64,000 bases of DNA from Acrocarpospora corrugata (GCF_009687845.1 NZ_BLAD01000072.1:1-64000); one strand, 5' to 3'. Shown: positions 39,701 to 50,290, counted from the first letter of the stretch. Notes: a model not told the origin generated them from the sequence alone. Numbers and translations are program-made.

Positions 39701-42594
39701 GGCAGTGGCGCCTGCGCCGGTCCCGCCGGCGACGTGAACGGGTCCACGTTGCCGCTCCCGTCGTCCAACGGGACGTCGACATCGCAACCCTCGCCACCCG
39801 GGAAGCACTCGTCGCCGCCCTCCGGGAAGTCCGGTGGGAACTCGCCCTCGACGTCGGGGGTCGGGGTGGGGGACGGGCTGGGGGCGATGTTCTCGGGGGC
39901 GCCGGTGCTGGCCCGGGGCGGGAAGTCCTGGACCTCCCAGCTGCGGTGCGCCTCGATCATGAAGTCGCGCCAGATCCTGGTGGGGGCATCGGCACCCTGG
40001 AAGCCCAGGCCGACTTCCACCGCTGACGTCCCTTTAGGGCAGTTCGAATGCTTCGGCTGGACGATCTTGCCGCGCTTCGTCTTGCACTGTTCCCGGTACA
40101 TGCCTACAGCCGTGGACAGCTGCGGCGTGAAGCCCACGAACCAGGCGTCCTCCTCGCCGGTGTTCGTGCCGGTCTTGCCACCTGCGGGACGGCCGATGTT
40201 GCCGTTACCGGAGGCGGTACCGCCGGTGATGACCGCCTTGAGCGCGACCACCGAGTCCGCCGCCGCCTCAGGCGAGATGACCTGCTTGACCGGCTTGCGC
40301 TCGCCGAGCACGACCGTGCGCTTGCCGTCCTTGAGCTGGGACACCTCGACCACCGTGTGCGCGTCCACGTGCTTGCCGGCGTTCGCGAAGATCGAGTAGC
40401 CCGCGGCCTGCTCGACGGCGGTCACGGGGGCGGTGCCGATGGAGAACAGGTAATTGTGCTCGGCGACGTCGTCGCTCATCCGCTTCTCGTCCAGGCCGGC
40501 GTCGACCGCGATCGCCTTGACCGTGTCCAGCTGACCCGGCACCGCGTACGCCATGGACGCGTACGCCGTGTTGATCGACGCCGCGGTGGCGCGGATGACG
40601 TCGATCGAGTCCTTCTCCTTGTGGCTGTTGGTGATCCGCGTGGTGTGTTCGAGCGGGTCGGTCGGCATGGTCTTGTTGCCGGGCACGAAGCTGTTGAGGC
40701 TGTAGCCGGCTTCCAGCCAGGCGGCCAGCACGTACGGCTTGAAGGCGGACGCCGCCTGCTTCTTGGAGTCCCAGGGCTCGTTCCATGGGTCGGTCACGAA
40801 GTCGTCGCCGCCGTAGAAGGCGACGATTCGGCCGTTCTTGGGGTTGACCGCGGCGAGGCCGGTGTGGAATTCCTTCGACATGCCGGAGGTGACGTTTTTA
40901 ACGGCCTTCTTGGCGGCCAGCATGAGCCTCCGGTCGAAGGTGGTCACGATCTTGTAGCCGCCGCTGCGGACCATGTCGGGCGTCATACCGCGGGTCTTGA
41001 GCTCCTCTAGGACCTGTGTCCGCATGTAGCCCTTGAGCCCACCGAGCTCGTTGACATTGTTGTCCGGCCGGGCCTCGGGGAACTTGGCGGTGGTGGGCAG
41101 CGTGCCGTACTTGTCGGGCTTGTAGGTGGCCATCGCGTTGACGACGTCGGTGAAGCGGGCCTTCAGGGCCGGCGCGTCCGCCTCCCAGCTGGGCGTCTGG
41201 ATGCGGGCGGCCAGGTAAGCGCCCTCGATGACATTGAGCTTGGTGACCGACTTGCCGAAGTATGCCTGGGAGGCCGCCTCGATGCCGTACGCGCGACCGA
41301 AGTTGATGGTGTTCAGGTAGTTGCTGAGGATCTGGTCCTTGTCCATCTCCTTGTTGATCTTGATCGCGACGAAGATCTCCTTGATCTTGCGCTTGATCGA
41401 GACCTCTTGGCTCAGGCCGTCGTAGTAGCCGCGGGCCATCTGCTGGGTGATGGTGGAGGCGCCCTGGAGCTGCTGGCCGGTGGCGGTCATCCAGACCGAG
41501 CGGGCCATCGCCGAGATCGAGATGCCGGCGTCCTCGCGGAAGCTCCTGTTCTCGATCGCGATGGCCGCGTCCTGGACGAACTCGGGGACCTTCTTGATGT
41601 CGATGATCGTGCGCTTGGTGCCCAGCTGGACAATCTTCGTCTTGCCGTCGTTGTAGTAGAGCACGCTGCCCTGGGAGAGCGCCTCGGCCTGCTCGACGGT
41701 GGGCACCGGGGTGTTGGCGTACGCGACGGCGATCATGCCGAACAGGCCCGCGATCAGCACCGTGATGCCGATGACCACGACCTTCCAGTTCGGCAGGAAC
41801 CGCTTCCAGCCCCGGCGACGCGGCTTCTCGTCGTCAAGGTCGGTCGGCCCGCCGGGTCCGCCGGGTCCGCCGGGTCCGCCCGGGCCACCCGGCTGGGGTC
41901 CCGCGGCGCGGCGCCGGCGGCCGGGCGGGCCACCGATCTGGGTCTCGGCGCCTTCCGAGCGCATCGCGGTGGGCGGCCCGCCGATCGACTGGGTACGGGG
42001 ACCGCCGGCCGGATTGTCACCGCGGACCGAATACCCGCCGGTGTGCATGGGGGCACGGTCACCGGGCGGGCCGCCTGGACGTGCGCCGGGCGGCGCGCCG
42101 ATGGCCTGCGTGCGGTCGGCCGGGCCGGGCTGACCACCGGGAGGGCCACCGGGCTGACCACCGGGAGGACCGCCGGGCTGACCACCGGGAGGACCGCCGG
42201 AGGGGCCGCCGGGCGGGAAGTTCGGGGGGCGCACCGCCTGGGTGCGGTCGGCCGGTCCGGTCGGGAACGGCACGTTGCCGCCACGCTCCCGCTCGTAGCC
42301 CCGCGACGGCGGCGGCGACTGTGGCGGCGGCACGGCGGACAGATGCCGGTTGGGGGGGACGGCCCCCATCGCGGCGGTGTCTTCGAAGGCGGCTTCGCCA
42401 CGACGTGGCCCGCCGCCCGGCGGGGGTGGGCCATGGCCGCCCGGTTGGGCGGGGCCAGGAGGCGCTGTCGGCTCGCCCCACGATGCGGGGGGTTCGCCGG
42501 GAGAACGACGGCGCCGCCCAGGGCGAGGGGCCCCGCCGGAGCCCTCGCGGGGGCCGCCGGCCGACTCCGGGCCAAAGCTGCTGCTGTTACTCAC
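39667..42594 (-). CDS. class A penicillin-binding protein (transglycosylase/transpeptidase)
   Basis: A 975-residue bifunctional peptidoglycan synthase. The N-terminal cytoplasmic 270 residues are disordered and rich in Gly/Pro repeats. One membrane helix lies at 271-293. The GT51 domain has its catalytic Glu348 in AAIAIENRSFREDAG and QGASTITQQMARGYY. The transpeptidase has SxxK at 616-619 (AASAFKPY), SxN at 673-675 and KTG at 807-809. A Pro/acidic tail follows. GTG 42594 begins MSNSSSFGPES. The long Gly/Pro region is encoded by short tandem repeats. The 3' end is duplicated in tandem. Confidence 0.95.
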   Translation of the reverse strand: MSNSSSFGPESAGGPREGSGGAPRPGRRRRSPGEPPASWGEPTAPPGPAQPGGHGPPPPGGGPRRGEAAFEDTAAMGAVPPNRHLSAVPPPQSPPPSRGYERERGGNVPFPTGPADRTQAVRPPNFPPGGPSGGPPGGQPGGPPGGQPGGPPGGQPGPADRTQAIGAPPGARPGGPPGDRAPMHTGGYSVRGDNPAGGPRTQSIGGPPTAMRSEGAETQIGGPPGRRRRAAGPQPGGPGGPGGPGGPGGPTDLDDEKPRRRGWKRFLPNWKVVVIGITVLIAGLFGMIAVAYANTPVPTVEQAEALSQGSVLYYNDGKTKIVQLGTKRTIIDIKKVPEFVQDAAIAIENRSFREDAGISISAMARSVWMTATGQQLQGASTITQQMARGYYDGLSQEVSIKRKIKEIFVAIKINKEMDKDQILSNYLNTINFGRAYGIEAASQAYFGKSVTKLNVIEGAYLAARIQTPSWEADAPALKARFTDVVNAMATYKPDKYGTLPTTAKFPEARPDNNVNELGGLKGYMRTQVLEELKTRGMTPDMVRSGGYKIVTTFDRRLMLAAKKAVKNVTSGMSKEFHTGLAAVNPKNGRIVAFYGGDDFVTDPWNEPWDSKKQAASAFKPYVLAAWLEAGYSLNSFVPGNKTMPTDPLEHTTRITNSHKEKDSIDVIRATAASINTAYASMAYAVPGQLDTVKAIAVDAGLDEKRMSDDVAEHNYLFSIGTAPVTAVEQAAGYSIFANAGKHVDAHTVVEVSQLKDGKRTVVLGERKPVKQVISPEAAADSVVALKAVITGGTASGNGNIGRPAGGKTGTNTGEEDAWFVGFTPQLSTAVGMYREQCKTKRGKIVQPKHSNCPKGTSAVEVGLGFQGADAPTRIWRDFMIEAHRSWEVQDFPPRASTGAPENIAPSPSPTPTPDVEGEFPPDFPEGGDECFPGGEGCDVDVPLDDGSGNVDPFTSPAGPAQAPLPPRPTPASREP

Positions 42595-42631
42595 GCGTCC
42601 TCGATCGGTCGTTGGGGTTGCTCGTCAACGT

Positions 42632-42703
42632 CTACTCGGCAGGCGGGCGGGGGTGCGGCGGCTCTCGCAGTCGCTTCCACAGCTTCCTCAGCGGCGTACT
42701 CAC
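42632..42703 (-). CDS. possible 23-residue upstream peptide
   Basis: Between the DUF5318 gene and the PBP gene a short frame reads VSTPLRKLWKRLREPPHPRP then PAE and stop. It starts with GTG at 42703, lacks a strong ribosome binding site and ends 37 bp before the PBP start. It could be a leader peptide or chance; the basic amphipathic composition is the only positive sign. Confidence 0.2.
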   Translation of the reverse strand: MSTPLRKLWKRLREPPHPRPPAE

Positions 42704-42711
42704 GTGCGTAC

Positions 42712-43104
42712 TCAACCTGGAAGCCCGCCCCGCGCAAGGGAGCCGCCTGTTCCGAGAAGGAACGAGACCGCCAGGTGGTTCCAGCCACAACCTTGACAGA
42801 CCTCGACCACGTAGACCCTGAATTCCTCGTATTCGTGGGCCATCTCAGCCAGGTCTGACGAAGCCTTTACGCGGCCTGCGGAACGCCCTAGTTCGTCCCC
42901 ATACACATAAGTGACGTGCGTGACGTTCCGACGCTCGCATATCGGGCAGCCGTAGTCGGTGGGTTCCCCCAGTGTCCGAGCGGCCCGCAGCAGATAGGGG
43001 TGAGCGTCGCAGACGTCCCGCGATTCCACGTGGCCAGAGCGGATCGACTGAATCGCCGCCCGCTTCGCGAGGCCGTAGTCCACGACCGCCCGCTGTGACC
43101 ACAT
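42712..43104 (-). CDS. DUF5318 family protein
   Basis: A 130-residue actinobacterial protein with paired zinc-ribbon-like cysteines: CDAHPYLLRAARTLGEPTDY, GCPICERRNVTHVTYVYGDE, and VEVCQGCGWNHLAVSFLLG. The CPIC and CQGC pairs probably bind one zinc. It regularly precedes the class A PBP gene in actinobacteria. ATG 43104 begins MWSQRAVVDYGLAKR and has TAATCT about 9 bp upstream with no ribosome binding site, suggesting leaderless expression. Role unknown. Confidence 0.85.
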   Translation of the reverse strand: MWSQRAVVDYGLAKRAAIQSIRSGHVESRDVCDAHPYLLRAARTLGEPTDYGCPICERRNVTHVTYVYGDELGRSAGRVKASSDLAEMAHEYEEFRVYVVEVCQGCGWNHLAVSFLLGTGGSLARGGLPG

Positions 43105-43209
43105 ACGGGCCAGATTACGACTTCTTACCAAAAGATGCCGAACCGATGAGGTTCTTGGTCCCCTGAACAGGGCAGTGTTGCGCGATATAACGGGGCGACG
43201 TATCTTGTT

Positions 43210-43230
43210 GATGTATCAGTTCGATACATC
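43210..43230. promoter_or_regulatory. PadR-type operator
   Basis: GATGTATC (43210-43217) and GATACATC (43223-43230) form a perfect inverted repeat with a 5-bp spacer, containing the ATGT-N-ACAT pattern typical of PadR operators, 28 bp before the padR-like start. Autorepression is likely. Confidence 0.7.
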
Positions 43231-43257
43231 GGTCAGACATACAGGGAGGTGGTTCCA

Positions 43258-43848
43258 GTGACCGGCGCCCGTGGCAACGTCCTGGAGCTCGCCGTCCTGG
43301 GCTCGCTCCACGAGACTCCCCTGCACGGTTACGAGCTCCGCAAACGGCTCAACACGCTACTCGGCATGTTCCGCGCGTTCTCGTACGGCTCGCTCTACCC
43401 CTGTCTGAAAGGCCTGCTCAACGAGGGTTTGATCGTTGAGGAGGAGCCGCCGGAAGACGTGGTGCTCGGCCGCCGATCGAAGATCGTTTACAAGCTCACC
43501 GCCGAGGGCAAGGAACGCCTACAGGAACTACTGACCCAGGCCGGCCCCTCCGCATGGGAGGACGAGAGCTTCGGCATCCACTTCGCCTTTTTCCGGCATA
43601 CGGAAGCCGAAGTGCGCCTGCGCATCCTCGAAGGCCGTCGAAGCCGCCTGGAAGAGCGCCTCGAAGCGGTCCGCACCGCCCTCGCCCGGACCCGTGAGCG
43701 GCTCGACAGTTACACGCTGGAGCTCCAGAAGCACGGCCTGGAATCCGTCGAGCGCGAGGTCCGCTGGTTGAACGAGCTAATCAACACAGAACGTGCGCAA
43801 GCCGTACAAAACCAAGTAGATCGGGATGAAGATCCCGATTCTCAGTAG
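43258..43848 (+). CDS. PadR-family transcriptional regulator
   Basis: A 196-residue repressor. The winged helix covers about residues 8-85 ([60 protein letters not shown]). The C-terminal part is a long coiled coil ([20 protein letters not shown]) for dimerisation. GTG 43258 is chosen because AGGGAGG ends 8 nt upstream. It is directly upstream of ino1, as in mycobacteria where a PadR-type protein (IpsA-like arrangement) adjoins ino1, so it probably controls inositol synthesis. Confidence 0.9.
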   Translation: MTGARGNVLELAVLGSLHETPLHGYELRKRLNTLLGMFRAFSYGSLYPCLKGLLNEGLIVEEEPPEDVVLGRRSKIVYKLTAEGKERLQELLTQAGPSAWEDESFGIHFAFFRHTEAEVRLRILEGRRSRLEERLEAVRTALARTRERLDSYTLELQKHGLESVEREVRWLNELINTERAQAVQNQVDRDEDPDSQ

Positions 43849-43864
43849 CGAAGGAGCGAGAGCG

Positions 43865-44944
43865 ATGGGTTCGGTGCGAGTGGCCATCGTTGGTGTGGGG
43901 AACTGCGCCGCGTCGCTGGTGCAGGGTGTTCACTACTACCGGGACGCCGATCCGGCGGCTCGGGTGCCGGGCCTGATGCATGTGCGGTTCGGTGACTACC
44001 ACGTCGGTGACGTGGAGTTCGTGGCGGCCTTCGACGTGGACGCCAAGAAGGTCGGGCGGGATCTGTCCGAGGCGATCGTGGCCTCGGAGAACAACACCAT
44101 CAACATTTGCGACGTGCCCCCGCTGGGGGTGACCGTGCAGCGCGGTCATACCTTCGACGGGCTCGGCGAGTTCTACCGCGAGATCATCGAGGAGTCCGAC
44201 GACGCGCCGGTGGACGTGGTCCAGGTGCTCAGGGACGCCCAGGTGGACGTGCTGATCTCCTACCTGCCGGTGGGGTCGGAGGAGGCCGACCGGTTCTACG
44301 CGCAGTGCGCGATCGACGCGAAGGTGGCGTTCGTCAACGCGCTGCCGGTCTTCATCGCCTCTGACCCGGTCTGGGCGGAGAAGTTCACCGAGGCGGGCGT
44401 GCCGATCGTCGGCGACGACATCAAGTCGCAGGTCGGCGCGACCATCACGCACCGGGTGATGGCCAAGCTGTTCGAGGATCGCGGGGTGGAGCTGCTGCGC
44501 ACGTACCAGCTCAACTTCGGCGGGAACATGGACTTCATGAACATGCTGGAGCGCAAGCGGCTCCAGTCCAAGAAGATCTCCAAGACCCAGTCGGTCACCT
44601 CCCAGATCCCGCACGAGATGCGCCGCGCCGACGTGCACATCGGCCCGTCCGACCACGTGCCGTGGCTGGATGACCGCAAGTGGGCGTATGTGCGGCTGGA
44701 GGGTCGTTCGTTCGGCGACACCCCGCTGAACCTGGAGTACAAGCTTGAGGTCTGGGACTCGCCCAACTCGGCGGGCGTGATCATCGACGCGCTCCGGGCC
44801 GCCAAGATCGCGCTGGACCGGGGCATCGGCGGGCCGATCCTGTCGGCGTCGTCCTACTTCATGAAGTCGCCGCCGGAGCAGTACTCCGACGACGAGGCCA
44901 GGGACTACGTGGAGAAGTTCATCCGCGGCGAGGTCGACCGCTAA
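43865..44944 (+). CDS. ino1: inositol-3-phosphate synthase
   Basis: Makes myo-inositol 1-phosphate (D-myo-inositol 3-phosphate) from glucose 6-phosphate with NAD, feeding phosphatidylinositol and mycothiol. The 359-residue protein begins [20 protein letters not shown], the NAD-binding Rossmann motif. [33 protein letters not shown] and [12 protein letters not shown] are conserved catalytic blocks, and the C-terminal [10 protein letters not shown] is typical. ATG 43865 follows GAAGGAGCG. It lies 16 bp after padR-like and is probably repressed by it. Confidence 0.95.
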   Translation: MGSVRVAIVGVGNCAASLVQGVHYYRDADPAARVPGLMHVRFGDYHVGDVEFVAAFDVDAKKVGRDLSEAIVASENNTINICDVPPLGVTVQRGHTFDGLGEFYREIIEESDDAPVDVVQVLRDAQVDVLISYLPVGSEEADRFYAQCAIDAKVAFVNALPVFIASDPVWAEKFTEAGVPIVGDDIKSQVGATITHRVMAKLFEDRGVELLRTYQLNFGGNMDFMNMLERKRLQSKKISKTQSVTSQIPHEMRRADVHIGPSDHVPWLDDRKWAYVRLEGRSFGDTPLNLEYKLEVWDSPNSAGVIIDALRAAKIALDRGIGGPILSASSYFMKSPPEQYSDDEARDYVEKFIRGEVDR

Positions 44945-44991
44945 ACAGCCACTCCCCTCAAGCGCGGCCCCCGTGGTCGCGTGAGAAATAT

Positions 44992-45023
44992 GAACGCCCC
45001 GGGCCTGGCCCGGGGCGTTCTCT
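44992..45023. terminator. bidirectional terminator between ino1 and idi
   Basis: GAACGCCCCGGG (44992-45003) pairs with CCCGGGGCGTTC (45009-45020), followed by TCTC on the plus strand. The idi stop is at 45023. Confidence 0.8.
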
Positions 45024-45607
45024 CATGGGCGGGCGGCGGGGGGCAGGCGGTCGGGGTGGGCGGTCGGCCAGCGGAGCGGGTCGGGGCCCAGGGCGGCCAG
45101 CAGCGGGATCTGCTCGGTCGCCCACGGCGAGATGGCGAGTTCGCCGGTCAGCACCCGGTCGGCGAACTCCTTCCACGGCACCCACTCCACCGAACCCACC
45201 TCTTCCGGGTTCGGCTCGGCGCGGCCGGCCGCGAGCGCCCGGTACACCGGGCAGAGCTCGTGTTCGACCGTGCCGTTGTCCATGATCGCCCGGTAGGAGA
45301 AGGACGGGAGTATGAGGTCCACCGATTCGACGGTGAGCCCCAGTTCAAAGGAGAGGCGGCGGACGACGGCGGCCGGCAGCGGTTCCCCTGGCAGGGGATG
45401 GCCGCAGCAGCTGTTGGTCAGCACCCCAGGCCAGGTGATCTTGTGCGCGGCCCTCCTGGTGAGCAGCACGTTGCCCTCACCATCGAAGACGTAGCTGGAG
45501 AACGCCAGGTGGAGCGGGGTGTGAGCGCCGTGAACCGTGGACTTGGGGGCGGTGCCGATCGGGTTTCCCTCGCCGTCGACCAGCACGACATGTTCGTCTG
45601 AGGTCAC
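45023..45607 (-). CDS. idi: isopentenyl-diphosphate delta-isomerase, type 1
   Basis: Interconverts isopentenyl and dimethylallyl diphosphate. It is a Nudix-fold protein of 194 residues. The active-site Cys lies in WPGVLTNSCCGHPLPGE; the Nudix-like Glu cluster is in NGTVEHELCPVYRALAAG and EVGSVEWVPWKEF. GTG 45607 begins MTSDEHVVLVDGEG. It is convergent with ino1, not obviously in an operon. Type 1 Idi in actinobacteria is usual. Confidence 0.95.
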   Translation of the reverse strand: MTSDEHVVLVDGEGNPIGTAPKSTVHGAHTPLHLAFSSYVFDGEGNVLLTRRAAHKITWPGVLTNSCCGHPLPGEPLPAAVVRRLSFELGLTVESVDLILPSFSYRAIMDNGTVEHELCPVYRALAAGRAEPNPEEVGSVEWVPWKEFADRVLTGELAISPWATEQIPLLAALGPDPLRWPTAHPDRLPPAARP

Positions 45608-45712
45608 GGGATCGAGAGTACGAGATCATGACGCTTGGGAACTCCTGTATCCGAGATCACCCTGATGTCCTATTTTGGCGAAGCGAATTGCCGCGGAGAC
45701 TAGGCTGTCCGG

Positions 45713-46999
45713 GTGCCATACGTCTCAGATCTGCGCGTCGTCCTGCGAGGCAGGGATTTCCGCCGGCTGTTCGGCACTCGCCTGGTCTCGCAGTTCTCCG
45801 ATGGGATCTTCCAGTTCGCGGTGGCGGGTTACGCGTTCTTCAGTCCGGAGAAGCAGACCTCGGTGGCGGATGTGGCGGCGGCGTTCGCCGTGCTGCTGCT
45901 GCCGTACTCGATCATCGGGCCGTTCGCGGGCGTGTTCATCGACCGCTGGTCGCGGCGGCAGATCCTGGTCGTCGGGCCGCTGGTGCGCGGCGTGTTCCTG
46001 TTCGGGGCCGCGGCGGCGGTGGCCGTGCACGCGCCCGACTGGGTGTTCTACGCGGCCGCGTTCGGGGTGCTCGCGGTCAACCGGTTCTTCCTGACGGCGC
46101 TGGGCGCCTCGCTGCCGCACGTAGTCCCGGCCGACCGGCTGATGATGGCCAACGCGGTCACCCCGACCTCGGGCACGGTGGCCACCTTCGTCGGGGCGGG
46201 CGCGGGCTTCCTGCTCCGGTTCGCGTTCGGGGCCGGGAACGGCGGCACCGCCGGGATCCTGGTGATGTCCGGGGTGATCTTCGGATCCAGCGCGCTGATC
46301 GCCTCGACCATGGCCAGGGATCTGCTCGGTCCCGCCTACGATCCGGCCCGGCCGCAGACCAAGGAAGCGCTCAGAAACGTGCTCACCGGCCTCCGCGACG
46401 GCGCCAGGCACGTCCTGCACCGGCGCGGCCCGGCCTCCGCGCTGGCCAGCATGGCCGCCCACCGGCTGCTCTACGGCATGTCGATGGGCCTGGTCCTGCT
46501 GCTCTACCGGTTCTACTTCACGACCACCCCGGAAGCCGGCCTGGAACAGATCACCGGCGTGGTCGCCACCTCCGGGGTCGGGTATTTCGCGGCGGCGCTG
46601 ATCACTCCGTGGGCGACGCAGCGGTTCCGGATCGAGACCTGGATCCCGATGATGCTGGTGGCCGCCGGCGTGCTGGAGTTCGTGCTCTGCGTGCCATTCC
46701 GCGAGCCGGGCTTCCTGGCGGCCGGTTTCGTGCTGGGGATCACCGGCCAGAGCATCAAGATCTGCACCGACACCGTGGTCCAGCGCGAGATCGAGGACGC
46801 CTACCTGGGCCGGATCTTCTCCATCTACGACTTCCTGTTCAACGGCATGTTCGTGATCGGCGTCTCGTTCGCGGCCCTGCTGCTGCCGCCGAACGGCCGC
46901 TCGGTCGGCGTGCTCGCCCTGATCTGCGTCCTGTACGGCGTCTCCGCCGTCGGCTACCGCCTGGTCGCCCGCCCCCGCCAGCCGGTCACGGCTACCTGA
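45713..46999 (+). CDS. major facilitator superfamily transporter
   Basis: A 428-residue, roughly twelve-helix transporter. MFS signatures include [20 protein letters not shown] near the start, [20 protein letters not shown] (motif A: GxxxDRxGRR) and the second-half repeat [23 protein letters not shown] 45713 begins [16 protein letters not shown] and has TAGGCT about 8 bp upstream without a ribosome binding site. The 3' end overlaps bioA by 8 bp on the opposite strand. Substrate unknown; sugar- or drug-type cannot be separated by eye. Confidence 0.9.
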   Translation: MPYVSDLRVVLRGRDFRRLFGTRLVSQFSDGIFQFAVAGYAFFSPEKQTSVADVAAAFAVLLLPYSIIGPFAGVFIDRWSRRQILVVGPLVRGVFLFGAAAAVAVHAPDWVFYAAAFGVLAVNRFFLTALGASLPHVVPADRLMMANAVTPTSGTVATFVGAGAGFLLRFAFGAGNGGTAGILVMSGVIFGSSALIASTMARDLLGPAYDPARPQTKEALRNVLTGLRDGARHVLHRRGPASALASMAAHRLLYGMSMGLVLLLYRFYFTTTPEAGLEQITGVVATSGVGYFAAALITPWATQRFRIETWIPMMLVAAGVLEFVLCVPFREPGFLAAGFVLGITGQSIKICTDTVVQREIEDAYLGRIFSIYDFLFNGMFVIGVSFAALLLPPNGRSVGVLALICVLYGVSAVGYRLVARPRQPVTAT

Positions 47000-48224
47000 G
47001 CGACCGGGCCGCCGCCACCATGGCCTCAGTGATCATGGCGAGATCGGCCGGCTCACACGCGTACGGCGGCATCGTGTAGATCAGCCGCCCGAACGGCCGC
47101 AGCCACACCCCCCGCTCCATCACGATGTCCTGAATTTTCTGGACATCCACGGGCTCGTGGGCCTCGATCACTCCGATCGCCCCCAGCACCCGCACATCCT
47201 TCGCGTACGGCGCGGCCGCCGCCAGCCCCTCGGCCAGCACCGCCTCGATCCCCTTGACCTCCTGCCGCCACGGCCGCTCGCCCAGCAACTCCAGCGACGC
47301 GTTCGCGACCGCCGTCGCCAGCGGATTCCCCATGTAGGTCGGCCCGTGCATGAGCAGCCCGATCCGCTCCGCCACCTCCGCCGTGCACAACGTCGCCGCC
47401 AGGGTCATGTACCCCCCGGTCAGCGCCTTCCCCACGCACATGATGTCCGGCCGGATCCCCGCGTGATCGCACCCGAACAGCTCCCCGGTCCGCCCGAACC
47501 CGGTCGCGATCTCATCCGCGATCAGCAGCAGCCCGAACTCATCGGCCAACTCCCGAAATTTCCGGAGATAGGCGGGGTGGTAGAACCGCATCCCGCCCGC
47601 CCCCTGAACCACCGGCTCCAGGATGATCGCCGCCAGCTCGTGCGCGTGCCGCTTCAGGAGATCGGCCACCTCGGCGAGGTAGCCCTCATCCGGCGCCACC
47701 CCGTACCCCAACGGCGGCGGCGGCGCGAACACGTGCTGCGCCAGCGCCCCCGTGAACAGGTGATGCATGCCGTTCACCGGATCGCACACCGACATGCACT
47801 CGAACGTGTCGCCGTGGTACCCGCCGCGCACGGTAAACAGCCGGGTCCGCCCGGTCGCCTGGATCGCCATCTTGATCGCGACCTCGACCGCCACCGACCC
47901 GGAGTCGGCCAGGAACACCCGGTCCAGCCCGGTCAGCTCGACCAGCCGCACCGCCAGCCGCACCGCCGGCTCGTGGGTGAGCCCGCCGAACATGACGTGC
48001 GCCATGTCGTCCAGCTGATCCTTGATCGCCTGGTCCAGCCGGGGCTGCCGGTAGCCGTGGATCGCCGCCCACCAGGACGACATCCCGTCCACCAGGACCC
48101 GGCCGTCGGTGAGCGTCAGCCGTACCCCCTCGGCCTTGGCGACCGCGTGCACCGGCACGGCGGGCGGAAACGCCGTGTATGGATGCCACACGTGCTCCCG
48201 GTCCAGCCGCAGCAGGTCATCCAT
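46992..48224 (-). CDS. bioA: adenosylmethionine-8-amino-7-oxononanoate aminotransferase
   Basis: Biotin-pathway PLP enzyme producing 7,8-diaminopelargonate. It has 410 residues. Conserved blocks are [13 protein letters not shown] at the start, [52 protein letters not shown] and [16 protein letters not shown] with the PLP lysine. ATG 48224 begins [13 protein letters not shown]. No other biotin gene is adjacent. It overlaps the end of cca by 8 bp, so it is co-transcribed with that gene. Confidence 0.93.
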   Translation of the reverse strand: MDDLLRLDREHVWHPYTAFPPAVPVHAVAKAEGVRLTLTDGRVLVDGMSSWWAAIHGYRQPRLDQAIKDQLDDMAHVMFGGLTHEPAVRLAVRLVELTGLDRVFLADSGSVAVEVAIKMAIQATGRTRLFTVRGGYHGDTFECMSVCDPVNGMHHLFTGALAQHVFAPPPPLGYGVAPDEGYLAEVADLLKRHAHELAAIILEPVVQGAGGMRFYHPAYLRKFRELADEFGLLLIADEIATGFGRTGELFGCDHAGIRPDIMCVGKALTGGYMTLAATLCTAEVAERIGLLMHGPTYMGNPLATAVANASLELLGERPWRQEVKGIEAVLAEGLAAAAPYAKDVRVLGAIGVIEAHEPVDVQKIQDIVMERGVWLRPFGRLIYTMPPYACEPADLAMITEAMVAAARSLR

Positions 48225-49635
48225 TCGCGGCCGCCCACGCCACCAGCCGGTCCCTGGCGGCGTCCTTGCCGATCATGCCCTCGTCCATCCGGATGTCCAT
48301 CATGAACTTGTACGCCCGCCCAACCAGCGGCCCCGGCGGGATGCCGAGGATCTCCTGGATCTCGTTGCCGTCCAGCTCCGGCCGGATCTTGGCGATCTCC
48401 TCCTCCTCGGCCAGCCGGGCGATCCGCTCCTCCAGCTGGTCGTAGGTCCGGGACAGCGCCGCGGCCTTGCGCTTGTTGCGGGTGGTGCAGTCGGCCCGAG
48501 TGAGCTTGTGCAGCCGGTCCAGCAGGTGGTCGGCGTCCCGCACGTAGCGCCGGACCGCGCTGTCGGTCCACTCGCCCTCGCCGTAGCCGTGGAAGCGCAG
48601 GTGCAGTTCGACCAGGCGGGCCACGTCGCCGACGACCTCCTTCGGGAACTTGAGCTCGCTCAGCCGCCGCTTGGCCAGCTGCGCGCCGACCACCTCGTGG
48701 TGGTGGAAGGAGACCCGGCCGCCCTCCTCGTTCTTGCGGGTCTTCGGCTTGCCGACGTCGTGCAGCAGGGCGGCCCAGCGCAGCACCCGGTCCGGCCCGG
48801 CGGCCTCCTGGGCGATGGCCTGCTCCAGCACGATCAGGGTGTGCTCGTAGACGTCCTTGTGCCGGTGGTGCTCGTCGATCTCCAGGCGGAGTTTGGGCAG
48901 CTCCGGCAGGACGTGGTTGGCCAGGCCGGTCTCGACCAGCAGACTGAGCCCGGCCCGGGGGTCGGCGCCGCAGATCAGCTTGTCCAGTTCGGCCTGGATG
49001 CGCTCGGCCGAGACGATCTCGATCCGCTCGGCCATGTCGCGCATCGCGGCGATGGCGGCGGCGTCGACGGTGAAGCCCAGCTGGGAGGCGAACCTGGCGG
49101 CGCGCAGCATCCGGAGCGGGTCGTCGCCGAAGGACTGCTCGGGGGTGCCGGGGGTGCGCAGCACGCGGTCGGCCAGGTCGCGCAGGCCGCCGTGCGGGTC
49201 GACGAACTCGTGGCTGGGCAGCCGGACCGCCATCGCGTTCACCGCGAAGTCGCGGCGGGCCAGGTCGGCGTCGAGCGTGTCGCCGTACCGGACCTCGGGT
49301 TTGCGGGATTTCGGGTCGTACGCCTCGCTGCGGTAGGTGGTGATCTCCAGCTGCCAGTCGCCCTTGCGCGCGCCGACGGTGCCGAACTCGATGCCGATCG
49401 TCCAGAACGCGTCGGCCCAGTCGCGGACGATCTCCAGCACCTGCTCGGGGCGGGCGTCGGTGGTCAGGTCGAGGTCGTGTCCGGCCCGGCCGAGCAGCAC
49501 GTCACGGACCGGCCCGCCGACCAGGGCGAGCTCGTGGCCGCGCTTGGCGAACACCTCGCCGAGCTCGTCGGCGACCGGCTCCACCCGATGGAACAAGTCG
49601 CTCACAGCGGTCTCTACACGATTTGAAGGGGACAA
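48217..49635 (-). CDS. cca: CCA tRNA nucleotidyltransferase / polynucleotide adenylyltransferase family
   Basis: A 472-residue class II nucleotidyltransferase with an HD domain. The head has [20 protein letters not shown] and [11 protein letters not shown] (catalytic Asp pair), [14 protein letters not shown], and [11 protein letters not shown]. The HD module is [18 protein letters not shown]. It finishes CCA tails on tRNAs; neither tRNA in this window encodes CCA, so it is needed. TTG 49635 is used; GTG 49605 ([10 protein letters not shown]) is an alternative start. Divergent from the YbaK-like gene, as usual. Confidence 0.9.
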   Translation of the reverse strand: MSPSNRVETAVSDLFHRVEPVADELGEVFAKRGHELALVGGPVRDVLLGRAGHDLDLTTDARPEQVLEIVRDWADAFWTIGIEFGTVGARKGDWQLEITTYRSEAYDPKSRKPEVRYGDTLDADLARRDFAVNAMAVRLPSHEFVDPHGGLRDLADRVLRTPGTPEQSFGDDPLRMLRAARFASQLGFTVDAAAIAAMRDMAERIEIVSAERIQAELDKLICGADPRAGLSLLVETGLANHVLPELPKLRLEIDEHHRHKDVYEHTLIVLEQAIAQEAAGPDRVLRWAALLHDVGKPKTRKNEEGGRVSFHHHEVVGAQLAKRRLSELKFPKEVVGDVARLVELHLRFHGYGEGEWTDSAVRRYVRDADHLLDRLHKLTRADCTTRNKRKAAALSRTYDQLEERIARLAEEEEIAKIRPELDGNEIQEILGIPPGPLVGRAYKFMMDIRMDEGMIGKDAARDRLVAWAAANG

Positions 49636-49749
49636 GCTGGGTAGTCCTTCGATTACGGAACAGGTGCCTCTGGGCTAGTACACCTATGGCGATCACCAGG
49701 TTACGGTCAGTCGCAGATCTGTCGGGGGCACGACGAAGGAGCGCAGAAC

Positions 49750-50253
49750 ATGCAGGACGCCCTCGCGATCCACCGCCGCCTCCTCGCCCAGCAGATCCAC
49801 CATGAGATCGTACGGCTTCCCCGTGTCCTGACTTGCTTCGACGACCTGCCGAAGGTATTGGGGGTCTCTGCCCGCGATTGCGTGGGAGTCACCGTCTTCG
49901 AGGTCACGATCCGTTCGGTGCGCGAGCCGGTGGCCGTGATCGGGTCGGTCGCCAAACCGCCCAAGGCCGCCACGGTGACCGCGCTGCTGGGGGCGCAGCG
50001 GGTCCGGCTCGCCTCGGCCTTCCTGGTCAACTCCGCCACCGACTACGCCTCCGGTCTGGTCGGGCCGCTGCTGCTGCCGGATCGGCTGACCGTGCTGATC
50101 GACCAGCGCCTGATCGACGACACCGACCCGGACGACCTCGTCTACACGGCGACCGGGGAACGCAGCACGGTATTGCGATTGCGTGCGATCCATCTGTTTG
50201 CTCTGGTGGACGCCAAGCCCGTGGATCTCACGGGTAACGGACGCACCGGCTGA
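49750..50253 (+). CDS. YbaK/EbsC-type aminoacyl-tRNA deacylase-like protein
   Basis: A 167-residue protein of the YbaK/ProX editing-domain fold. The pattern HHEIVRLPRVLTCFDDLPKV, VAVIGSVAKPPKAATVTALL and ASGLVGPLLLPDRLTVLIDQ resembles the family's lysine- and glycine-rich core, but some catalytic-region residues look diverged, so it may be a regulator or binding protein. ATG 49750 follows GAAGGAGCG. It is divergent from cca and upstream of a DUF6049 gene, an arrangement seen in many actinobacteria. Function is uncertain. Confidence 0.75.
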   Translation: MQDALAIHRRLLAQQIHHEIVRLPRVLTCFDDLPKVLGVSARDCVGVTVFEVTIRSVREPVAVIGSVAKPPKAATVTALLGAQRVRLASAFLVNSATDYASGLVGPLLLPDRLTVLIDQRLIDDTDPDDLVYTATGERSTVLRLRAIHLFALVDAKPVDLTGNGRTG

Positions 50254-50290
50254 CAACGGCCACATATCGGAGGCCTATAGCATTCAGGGC

